This document shows, one piece after another, positions 8,012 through 15,068 of a stretch of 64,000 nucleotides of DNA; within the stretch, counting starts at the first letter, position 1, and each line of letters starts with the position of its first letter. The stretch is from DASTHG01 sp035491895 (GTDB taxonomy: Bacteria; Gemmatimonadota; Gemmatimonadetes; Gemmatimonadales; GWC2-71-9), in assembly GCA_035491895.1 (NCBI GenBank), contig DATJJY010000059.1, forward strand, positions 11,445 through 75,444. The letters run 5' to 3'. Below the pieces are notes generated by a model. That model did not search any database, was not told the origin of the DNA, and was given only the letters and a program-made list of their open reading frames with translations. A program made the position numbers and the translations under genes.

Positions 8012-8533
8012 TCACCGGCCCTTGGAATGCCACCTCCCGTCTCGCAGGTCCGCCCAGCCACGCACCTTGCCGCGCTGTTCCTCAGTGAGAACGGCCCGGG
8101 CTTTGAGTGACGCGCTGACGCGCGCCCAGTGCGCCTTCCCTGCTGCCGTCTGCAGTGCCTCGTAGCGCCGTTTCAATTGAACCGTGTCGGGGGCAGCGGC
8201 GTTCAGCCCGGCGGCGATCGCAGCCCGTTCGGTCTTGATCTGCCGCACGGCGGCCGTCATCCCCGGCTTGGCGTCGTTCTCCAGGGCGTTCAACTGCGCA
8301 ACCTGTTGAGCCGACAAGCCAAGGGCGTCCTTGTGGGCGAGCAGGCGGGCGGGGTCGAACGGCATCCGCCGGCGACCACCCATTCTATTGTAATGACCGT
8401 GATGGCCTTCATGCCTGTGGCGACTGATTGCGGAATCCCGAGGGGCAAGATTCGCCGAATCCGGCTGCTGGGCGGCGACCGATGCGGCGGGAGCCGCGAC
8501 GGCCAGCACTAGCACTAAGGAAAAGGGGTTCAT
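8012..8533 (-). CDS. Spy/CpxP-like periplasmic protein
   Basis: A 173-aa exported protein: a signal peptide (MNPFSLVLVLAVAAPAASVAAQ), a His-rich stretch (RHRHEGHHGH), then an alpha-helical region with the LTxxQ-like pattern LGLSAQQVAQLNALE and a second VLTEEQRGKVRGW. This is the arrangement of Spy/CpxP/ZraP metal- or envelope-stress proteins. The His cluster suggests metal binding. The upstream frame to 8614 lies over the divergent gene and was not used. Its start codon shares the CATG at 8531-8534 with the longest start of the divergent phosphatase. Confidence 0.68.
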   Translation of the reverse strand: MNPFSLVLVLAVAAPAASVAAQQPDSANLAPRDSAISRHRHEGHHGHYNRMGGRRRMPFDPARLLAHKDALGLSAQQVAQLNALENDAKPGMTAAVRQIKTERAAIAAGLNAAAPDTVQLKRRYEALQTAAGKAHWARVSASLKARAVLTEEQRGKVRGWADLRDGRWHSKGR

Positions 8534-9047
8534 GGCCGTTAGACGTTCGAAGGGGAGGATGTTAAGTATTGCAGCCGTGAGTGCACTGTTCGATGCCATC
8601 GCCGGGGTGCCCAATGCCAGCGAGCCCGTTCCGGGCCTCGTGACGGGCGGCCAGCCCTCGCCCCAGCATCTCGCCGCCTTGAAGCAGGCGGGTTGCGAGC
8701 TGATCCTGGACTGCCGCGATCCGATGGAGCCCCGCCCGCTTTCGGAGCCGGACGAAGTGGCGCGGGCTGGAATGGATTACGTCGTCATTCCGGTCGGGCA
8801 TACGCGTGGAGAGGACGAGACGCTGCGGCGCATCCAGGAGGTGCTGTCGGCGAACGTGGGCAAACGGAAGGTGTTTTATCACTGCGCGAGCGGGAACAGG
8901 GTCGGAGCGACGCTGATACCCTACCTCATGCTGGAGCAGGAATTCACGGAAGAGGATGCAGTGAACGCTGCCATGAGGGCGGGGGCGCGCAACGCCGAGC
9001 TGATCGAATGGTCCTTGGAGTTCGTGAAAAACAAACTAGATGGGTAG
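8532..9047 (+). CDS. DUF442/TIGR01244-type protein phosphatase domain
   Basis: A protein of up to 171 aa with the Cys-dependent phosphatase P-loop HCASGNRVGA (HCx5R) near residue 119. Upstream are the family features GLVTGGQPSPQHLAALKQAG and the strand ELILDCRDP. Related domains occur alone or fused to sulfur dioxygenases (Blh type). There is no signal peptide. The longest start at 8532 abuts the divergent gene start. ATG at 8559 or GTG at 8577 (just before ALFDAIAGVPNASEPV) are plausible and would leave room for a promoter. The substrate is unknown. Confidence 0.72.
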   Translation: MAVRRSKGRMLSIAAVSALFDAIAGVPNASEPVPGLVTGGQPSPQHLAALKQAGCELILDCRDPMEPRPLSEPDEVARAGMDYVVIPVGHTRGEDETLRRIQEVLSANVGKRKVFYHCASGNRVGATLIPYLMLEQEFTEEDAVNAAMRAGARNAELIEWSLEFVKNKLDG

Positions 9048-9440
9048 CTAGGGCTTAGGTTCCTCTCTGCCACCGGCGTATCTGTGCCAGTACATTCTCA
9101 TCTCACTGATCTTCCCATCTTTTGTCTCACAGAAAATCGCGCCGCGGGCGTCGACCCATTCTCCACTGCGGCGCCGCCGGAAGGTGCAGCGAAACTCGGT
9201 AGCGAACCAAGGCCCGACTTCGAATATTTCACCGGAGCGGAACGACACCTCTGCCTGCGTCGAAGGAAGATCCTGCCAATAGGCGCGGATGGCGCCGATG
9301 CCGACGTCCTTGCGGCTGAACGGGGTCTCGACGAACACCGCGTCTGGCGTGAAAACCGAAACCAGGCCGTCGATGTCGGCCGCCTGCCACGCGTTGCCGA
9401 AGCTGTCGATGAGCTCGCGATACAGCGGGGTGGCCGTCAT
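9048..9440 (-). CDS. SnoaL/NTF2-like protein
   Basis: A 130-aa single-domain protein with the NTF2-like cone fold signature: an initial helix (YRELIDSFGNAWQAADIDGLVSVF), then TPDAVFVETPFSRKDVGIGAIRAYW, then antiparallel strands ending in EMRMYWHRY. Such proteins are ketosteroid isomerase-like enzymes or ligand-binding modules. The substrate is unknown. ATG at 9440 has no Shine-Dalgarno, but TATATTTG lies six bases upstream, the same layout as nadE. An in-frame ATG at 9461 is the alternative. Longer frames upstream overlap the divergent gene. Confidence 0.65.
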   Translation of the reverse strand: MTATPLYRELIDSFGNAWQAADIDGLVSVFTPDAVFVETPFSRKDVGIGAIRAYWQDLPSTQAEVSFRSGEIFEVGPWFATEFRCTFRRRRSGEWVDARGAIFCETKDGKISEMRMYWHRYAGGREEPKP

Positions 9441-9542
9441 GGGCGGCAAATATACAGACATCCGGAACCCGTCGCGGCGACGTACGTAGAACGGAGTGTC
9501 CCGTTGGGGGACGCTCATCACGCCATGAGGAGGAACTCGACC

Positions 9543-9920
9543 ATGTTGAAGCGTATGCTGGCCTCGACTGCCGTGCTGGCGCTCTTCGCCCTGCCGCTCC
9601 GGGCACAGGCCGCCGCCGGCGGCGGTGGTGACCAGGTGACCCTCACGGGTCAGGTCATCGACGTCAACTGCTACACGACGCATCAGCTCTCCGGCGAGAA
9701 GCACAAGAACTGCGCGACCGCCTGCGCGAACAAGGGCGTCTCGCTGGCGATTCTCACGACGGACGGCACGATTTACATGCCGGTGAGCTCCAAGCCCGGC
9801 GACCCGCAGAATTCGCGTCTGCTCTCGTTCGTCGAAGGAAAGGTGAAGGTGACCGGCACGCATCGTATGGCGAGCGGTCTTCACACCATCGAGATCGCGA
9901 CGATCGAGGCCGCGAGCTGA
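9543..9920 (+). CDS. Small secreted protein of unknown function
   Basis: A 125-aa exported protein. A signal peptide (to about residue 20, ending LPLRAQA) and a Gly-rich linker precede an OB-like beta domain with QVTLTGQVIDVNCYTTHQ, HKNCATACANKG and GTIYMPVSS. The pattern resembles small proteins annotated only as membrane or secreted protein in several phyla. The three cysteines could form a disulfide or bind metal. AGGAGG at 9528-9533 precedes the ATG by nine bases, fixing the start. It is followed after five bases by the tri-domain lipoprotein gene, so the two may be co-transcribed. Confidence 0.68.
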   Translation: MLKRMLASTAVLALFALPLRAQAAAGGGGDQVTLTGQVIDVNCYTTHQLSGEKHKNCATACANKGVSLAILTTDGTIYMPVSSKPGDPQNSRLLSFVEGKVKVTGTHRMASGLHTIEIATIEAAS

Positions 9921-9925
9921 GGTCG

Positions 9926-12109
9926 ATGCGTCACGCGCTGGGCGCCGCGCTCGGGGTCTTGGCGGCGGCGTCCGCCTGCCGCAGCGACGGCGGGGCGCCC
10001 GGCGGCTTCACTCTCCTCTTCTTCAATCATTCTCCCGCAGCCGTGGTCGGCGGCCGCTCGTGGGCCCCCGATCCCGATAACAGCCGCCTCCTGGCGTTCG
10101 ACCGCGCGTTGCGACCGGTCCGAACGCTCGAGGGTCCGGCGATCGCGCTCCCGATGAGCGTCGCGCCGTTGGGCGGCGACTTGCTCGTCAGCGAGGAGGC
10201 CGGCGACGGCGTCGTGCTCGACACCGCCGGAAACCAGCTGCGCGAATGGGCGAGCCCCGCACCGTTCGCCGTCGCGCAGTACAGCGCGGCCGGTGGGCAC
10301 ATCGTGGCGACCCGTTCTCCCTACCGCATACCGTCGCTCGCCACGGAGCCCTCCGATGCGCCGCTCGTCCAGCTGCTCGACTCCCTGGGGCGGCCGGTCG
10401 ATCGCCTGGCGACGATTCACGTGCCCGCCACACCGTTTCTGACCGGGATCACGAACGCCGGGCCGGCGGTGCTCGACAGGAGTGGCGCGGTCTATTACGC
10501 CCCGCTGGTGCGGGATGAGATCGTGAAGTATGACCGGAGTGGGATGCGTCGCTGGGTCACGCGTCGCGGGCTGTACCCCAAGGAAACAGATCCCGTCTAT
10601 CTCCCGGCGCGGGGACGCGAGCTGAAGGTCGACGAGGCGATCGTCAACGTCGCCCTCGTTCTCGGACCCGACGGCCGGCTCTACGTGCTGGGCGCCGATG
10701 ACTCGGCGGCCACGAAACTGCGAGTCGACGTGCTCGACACGGCGAGCGGGACGATCGTCGAGACCCGCCACCTCGGCGCGCGCGAGACCGCGGTGGCACT
10801 GGACGAGCGGGGCCGGCTCGCGACGTTCGATGCGGACACGATCTCCGCGCGAGCGCGGAGCGGTGGGCGGGAGCCGTTCGCGCCCGCCTTCGCGCTGCCG
10901 GACACCGGTGGGGACACCGTTACCCTCGCCCGCTTCGCCGGGCGGGTCACACTCGTCGATTTCTGGGCCAGCTGGTGCGATCCGTGCCGCGAGGAATTCC
11001 CGCACATGGCCGACTTGTATGTCCGATACCAACGCGGCGATTTCGACATCGTGGCGATCTCGGACGACGTCGATCGTGCCAAGATGCTCGCCTTCGTGCG
11101 ACAGTACCGGCCACCGTTCACCGTACTCGCCGGCCGTGGCCGGATGAAACAGACGTATCACTACCGGGGGCTGCCGTACTCCGTGCTGTTGGATCGGAGC
11201 GGCCGAGTGATCGACCGCTACTTCGGCTTCGGAGGGCAGGCGGAATTCGAGCGACTCGCCGTCACCATATCCAAGGAGATCGCGGCGGCGACGGCAGGCG
11301 AGGCCGGGCCCGCAGAGGGTTCGTCGGTCGAGCTCGTCGGCGCGGGCGACATCGCCGACTGCGACTCGACGGGTGACGAGCAGACGGCAGCGCTGCTCGA
11401 CCGTATCCCCGGGACCGTGTTCACGGCCGGGGACAACGCGTACAGTGCCGGTGCGGACTCGGATTTCACCCGTTGTTACGAGCCGAGCTGGGGCCGGCAC
11501 CGGTCGCGCACCCGCCCATCGCCGGGGAACCACGATTTTCGCACCTCCCGCGCGGCACCCTATTACCGCTACTTCGGCGCATTGGCGGGTGAGGCGGGTC
11601 GCGGCTACTACAGCTATGAGGTTGGCTCCTGGCACGTGATTTCGCTCAACAGCAACATCAGCATGCGCTCCGGCTCACTGCAGGAGCAGTGGCTGCGGCA
11701 TGACCTGGCCGCACACCCGGCGAGCTGCGTACTCGCCTACTGGCACCAGCCGCGGTTCAGCTCCGGCACCGAGCATGGCAGCGATCAGCGCACCCAGCCG
11801 CTCTGGCAGGCGCTGTACGATTTCAACGCGGAGGTAGTGCTCGCCGGGCATGAACACAACTACGAACGATTCGGGCCGCAGACACCGACGGGGGCCGCGG
11901 ATCCGGCTCGTGGCATTCGGGAGTTCGTGGTAGGGACGGGCGGCGCGGAGCACTACTCCTTCGGTCCGCCACTTCCCAATAGCGAGGCGCGCAACGGCGA
12001 CACGTGGGGCGTGTTGAAGCTGACGCTCCAGCCCGAGGGTTATCAGTGGCAGTTCATCCCCGTCGCCGGGATGACTTACAGCGACTCCGGCAGCGGCCGT
12101 TGCCACTAG
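9926..12109 (+). CDS. Fusion protein: propeller-like domain + thioredoxin (TlpA-like) + metallophosphatase
   Basis: A 727-aa exported protein with a probable lipid-modified Cys18 (AASAC). Residues about 25-310 look like an NHL/6-bladed propeller. Residues about 315-455 are a TlpA/ResA-like thioredoxin with WCDPC at 350-354. Residues about 465-727 are a calcineurin-like phosphoesterase with GAGDIADC, TAGDNAY, PGNHDF, AYWHQPRF and AGHEHNYERF, covering the metal ligands. The last domain is closely similar to the metallophosphatase at 62-63 kb. Each domain is recognisable, but the three-part combination on one chain is unusual. It is probably periplasmic and membrane-anchored; substrates unknown. 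Confidence 0.85.
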   Translation: MRHALGAALGVLAAASACRSDGGAPGGFTLLFFNHSPAAVVGGRSWAPDPDNSRLLAFDRALRPVRTLEGPAIALPMSVAPLGGDLLVSEEAGDGVVLDTAGNQLREWASPAPFAVAQYSAAGGHIVATRSPYRIPSLATEPSDAPLVQLLDSLGRPVDRLATIHVPATPFLTGITNAGPAVLDRSGAVYYAPLVRDEIVKYDRSGMRRWVTRRGLYPKETDPVYLPARGRELKVDEAIVNVALVLGPDGRLYVLGADDSAATKLRVDVLDTASGTIVETRHLGARETAVALDERGRLATFDADTISARARSGGREPFAPAFALPDTGGDTVTLARFAGRVTLVDFWASWCDPCREEFPHMADLYVRYQRGDFDIVAISDDVDRAKMLAFVRQYRPPFTVLAGRGRMKQTYHYRGLPYSVLLDRSGRVIDRYFGFGGQAEFERLAVTISKEIAAATAGEAGPAEGSSVELVGAGDIADCDSTGDEQTAALLDRIPGTVFTAGDNAYSAGADSDFTRCYEPSWGRHRSRTRPSPGNHDFRTSRAAPYYRYFGALAGEAGRGYYSYEVGSWHVISLNSNISMRSGSLQEQWLRHDLAAHPASCVLAYWHQPRFSSGTEHGSDQRTQPLWQALYDFNAEVVLAGHEHNYERFGPQTPTGAADPARGIREFVVGTGGAEHYSFGPPLPNSEARNGDTWGVLKLTLQPEGYQWQFIPVAGMTYSDSGSGRCH

Positions 12110-12112
12110 GCT

Positions 12113-12550
12113 TCACTCGCTCGGCCGCCCCTCGAGATCGAAGGTCAGGAATCGCGCGCGACCGTTGAGACGCATCTGGACTTCGAACAGGATGACGTCA
12201 CCACGGGTCACCCGCTCGGCTCCCACCAATTTGCCGCCCGCCACCTGGCGCTCCGCCGCGGCGCGCACCGCCCCGGGGACCGAGTCCACGGGTACGACCT
12301 CCTCGATTTCCTGCACACTACCGGCCGCGCTGTAGATCAGGTCGCGTCGCGTCGGGCCATCACGACTCTCGATTTCGTAGACCACCTTGCCCTGCCGGCG
12401 CTCTTTGCTGGCGTTGAGAATCACGGCGCGGGGGTACGCCTGTCGGAACGCGCTCACGACCGGCTGTGGCAGCGAGTCCTGCCCTGCCAGCGGGACGACG
12501 GGGCCGGCCGTCACGAGCCCGGCCCAGACCACCAGCCGAAGACACCGCAC
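12113..12550 (-). CDS. Secreted PepSY-like protein
   Basis: A 145-aa exported protein with a signal peptide ending near PLAGQ. It is followed by a PepSY-like fold (P-x-x-V-x-x-AFRQAYPRAVI, GKVVYEIESRDG, then a second strand-helix unit). GTG at 12550 was chosen because GGGAGG ends five bases before it; the frame extends to a TTG at 12565. Last gene of the run starting at 31523. It converges on the fusion-protein gene with three bases between stops. Confidence 0.6.
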   Translation of the reverse strand: MRCLRLVVWAGLVTAGPVVPLAGQDSLPQPVVSAFRQAYPRAVILNASKERRQGKVVYEIESRDGPTRRDLIYSAAGSVQEIEEVVPVDSVPGAVRAAAERQVAGGKLVGAERVTRGDVILFEVQMRLNGRARFLTFDLEGRPSE

Positions 12551-12565
12551 GCGAACCTCCCGCAA

Positions 12566-13426
12566 TCAGAACGCGAACATCACGCCCACTTCGGGCGCAA
12601 TGTCCGTCGCATTGGGGGTGAATCCCCACCCATTGTTCATCTTCAGCGTCGCGTTGCGAGCAAAGTGCCACTGGATCTCGGTAAGCAGTGATATTTCATC
12701 GATCTGTGTGCCCTCGATGGCCGTGATGACCCGCCATGCCGGCGACAGCTGCCGCATGTACTCGATCGCGTATTCCCCGGCGTCGATCTGCCGCGCCTCA
12801 CGGGCGTATTCTGCGCTGGCGCGTAACGTGATCGTCCCCCAGCGATAGCCGCGGGTCAACCCGACTCCGGCGCTGAACTCCCAGTCCTGGGTTCCGATGA
12901 TGTGCTTCGTCCGTTGCAAGGGGAGGACGGTCTCGAAGAACGTGTAGAGCTCCGGCCGGGATTCCGTCTCGCGCTGGAAGCGCCAGCGAATCTGCCCCTC
13001 GACGTCCCCAAGGCCCGATTCCCGGAACCGCGTCGGCACCGTCGCCGAATCCGCCGCGGACTTGCGCAGCTCCGCAGTGATCACCGCCGATTCGAACTCG
13101 ACGGCAAGATCCTGGGAGATGCCGTACGCGAAAAACAGGATGCCCTCGGATGCCCGGAAGCGTCCCCGGTAGTCCTGGTTGAGACCATACCCCAGCTCGC
13201 TCGGCTTGTATTCGAGGTTGTGGTCGGCGTACCACTCGAAAAAAGGATACACGAGCAGCTCGCCATCCCGGACGTACGTGCCGAGCATGGACATACGAAC
13301 GCCGGTTCCGCGGTCGCGCAGGTATGGCGGGAGGTCTTGGGCTTGTATCGGGGCGAGGAAGGGAACCACAGCGAGCGCAACGACGAGTCCAGCGAACAGC
13401 CGGGTCTCGTGGCCGGCCCGTGTCAT
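12566..13426 (-). CDS. Outer-membrane beta-barrel protein
   Basis: A 286-aa exported protein with a signal peptide (LFAGLVVALAVVPFLAPIQAQ). Alternating amphipathic strands follow and the chain ends in MFAF, a C-terminal Phe as expected for a barrel handled by BAM. Strands such as YRGRFRASEGILFFAYGISQD and WEFSAGVGLTRGYRWGTITLR are barrel-like. ATG at 13426 has GGAGG upstream; the frame extends to 13489 without support. No specific transport family is recognised. Confidence 0.68.
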   Translation of the reverse strand: MTRAGHETRLFAGLVVALAVVPFLAPIQAQDLPPYLRDRGTGVRMSMLGTYVRDGELLVYPFFEWYADHNLEYKPSELGYGLNQDYRGRFRASEGILFFAYGISQDLAVEFESAVITAELRKSAADSATVPTRFRESGLGDVEGQIRWRFQRETESRPELYTFFETVLPLQRTKHIIGTQDWEFSAGVGLTRGYRWGTITLRASAEYAREARQIDAGEYAIEYMRQLSPAWRVITAIEGTQIDEISLLTEIQWHFARNATLKMNNGWGFTPNATDIAPEVGVMFAF

Positions 13427-13427
13427 A

Positions 13428-13619
13428 TCAGTCTCCTCCCTTCCTGAGGAGCTTCTGAACCGCACCGACGATGAAGGTACCTGCACCAACCAGAGTCCCG
13501 TCGACCGTGTTGGCAGGCGTGTCGAATCGGCCGGCGTCGTACAGCTCCTTGAGCTGCAGCACCACGAAGGCGATGACAGCGATCTTCAGGGCGTTCAGTG
13601 CTACCTGCTTCCAGCTCAT
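13428..13619 (-). CDS. Small single-helix membrane protein
   Basis: A 63-aa protein with one membrane segment (LKIAVIAFVVLQL, about residues 10-22) and a short soluble part ending in basic residues (LLRKGGD). ATG at 13619 has GAGG five bases upstream. It lies between the porin-like and barrel genes, and its stop overlaps the ribosome site of the next gene, so it belongs to the operon. Longer frames upstream overlap the porin-like gene in another frame. Function unknown. Confidence 0.6.
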   Translation of the reverse strand: MSWKQVALNALKIAVIAFVVLQLKELYDAGRFDTPANTVDGTLVGAGTFIVGAVQKLLRKGGD

Positions 13620-13630
13620 CGGGGCCTCGC

Positions 13631-14713
13631 TCAGAAGGTGATGGTGGCGTTCAGGCGCAGGCGATGCTGGAACTCCCGCGGGGCGCCCGCCTGGGCGACG
13701 TGAGGCCGGTACAGATACCAGGTGGCGTTCAGTAACAGCCCATTGATCGGCAACGCGTCCACCGCCAGCGTGTGCGTTTCGGTGTTCGTGGCGATCGTCG
13801 TATTGTCGTGAGAGAACGCGGCGAGCACCGCGTCGGTCTCGACGACGGCATACCCATAGCGCCAACGCCAGTCGCGCGGGCGTTGCGCCCGACCGACGTA
13901 CAAGTCCGCCTGCCAGCCCGCGTCGAGATCGGCGGCGCCGCGGTTCTTGACGTAGTCGCCGACGAGGCGGAGCGGCCAGCGCTCGCCCAATCCGAGATGC
14001 TCGACCGTGGCGACCATGTCGACGAGGTCGAAATCGGAGAAATAACGCGCGCCGCCGGGAGCGAGCCGATTCGTCCGGATGTCACCCGCGTCGGCGCTCA
14101 CGAGACTCCGCAACCGATAGTCGTAGTACGCGGCCGCGGCGGCGAGACGCCAGATGCTGTCGGGCGCGGCCCGCAGCGTGAGCTGCGCGCCGCCCATGTC
14201 GCTGCCGAGGCCGCCGGTCTGCTGGTCCACGATGAAGTAGAGCCCGGTGAGCGTCCCGGTAATGCCGCTCGGCTTGCCCACCATGACACGCGCGCCGGCC
14301 CCCTGGGGGTTCACGTCGCCGTCCCACACCAGCTCGGTGGGCGCGAAGAACGGGTTCGTGAACTTGCCCCCAACGGCACCCCAGTGGCGGCGGCTCACCT
14401 CCACCGCGGCGATGTCGAGGCTCATCTCCAGGTCGTTGACGAAATTGCTCAGGGCGACATCGGTGGAATTCGGATCGTTTCCGGAGCCGGTCGCGAGCCT
14501 CGCCCGCACCATGACATCCTGGTGCACTGCGTACGTGATGCCGGCCCGCAGCCGGACAACTTCTTTGCTGGTCGACAGCGCGCCGTTCCCCTGGCTCGTG
14601 TTCTCGTAGCGAACCCGGAAGTCCCCCGAGAATCGCAGCCCGGACGTGGTCTGCGCCACCGCCGCACCGGCCGCGTTGAACAGGATAGCGAGGACGAGCC
14701 AGCTACTCCTCAT
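13631..14713 (-). CDS. Porin-like outer-membrane protein
   Basis: A 360-aa exported protein. A signal peptide (to AAVAQ, about residue 21) is followed by a barrel starting SGLRFSGDFRVRYEN, a common first strand of 16-18-stranded putative porins. The middle has VGGKFTNPFFAPTELVWDGD, typical of the putative-porin family, and the chain ends RLRLNATITF with terminal Phe. It overlaps the end of the upstream PepSY gene by 11 bases, so they are coupled. Confidence 0.75.
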   Translation of the reverse strand: MRSSWLVLAILFNAAGAAVAQTTSGLRFSGDFRVRYENTSQGNGALSTSKEVVRLRAGITYAVHQDVMVRARLATGSGNDPNSTDVALSNFVNDLEMSLDIAAVEVSRRHWGAVGGKFTNPFFAPTELVWDGDVNPQGAGARVMVGKPSGITGTLTGLYFIVDQQTGGLGSDMGGAQLTLRAAPDSIWRLAAAAAYYDYRLRSLVSADAGDIRTNRLAPGGARYFSDFDLVDMVATVEHLGLGERWPLRLVGDYVKNRGAADLDAGWQADLYVGRAQRPRDWRWRYGYAVVETDAVLAAFSHDNTTIATNTETHTLAVDALPINGLLLNATWYLYRPHVAQAGAPREFQHRLRLNATITF

Positions 14714-15020
14714 GGCTATCTACTGTGCCGTCGATCGCGTTGACCCACACTTCGGTGATACCCCGTTTTCCCTTGACCTTGACGTCCCAGATCCAGACCA
14801 GAGCACCGTTCTCACGTTTCAGCTCCACTGCTTCGATGCCGCCAGGGATCTTGGCGAGCGCCAACCCGCGAGCCGAGTCTTCGCCGATCTTGACCTGCGC
14901 GAGCAGCGCCGCCGGGATCTCGCGCTCGTAGCTCGGACGCTGGGCCTGTTGCTGCGCGGCGGCCACTCCGGGTCCGAGCCCAAGTGAGACGGCCAGCGCC
15001 AGCATCGTAGTGGTCTTCAT
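14703..15020 (-). CDS. Secreted PepSY domain protein
   Basis: A 105-aa exported protein: signal peptide to about residue 22 (GVAAAQ), then one PepSY domain with the characteristic ALAKIPGGIEAVELKRENG, VWIWDVKVKGKRG and VWVNAIDGTV. PepSY domains are thought to inhibit proteases or tune redox and metal enzymes at the cell surface. GGAGG upstream of the ATG fixes the start. It is coupled to the porin-like gene. It follows the ABC permeases after about 48 bases, so it may be on the same transcript. Confidence 0.8.
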   Translation of the reverse strand: MKTTTMLALAVSLGLGPGVAAAQQQAQRPSYEREIPAALLAQVKIGEDSARGLALAKIPGGIEAVELKRENGALVWIWDVKVKGKRGITEVWVNAIDGTVDSHEE

Positions 15021-15068
15021 CAGAGCCTCCTCCGTCTATGGGATACTTCACGCGTCGAACAGGATGCT

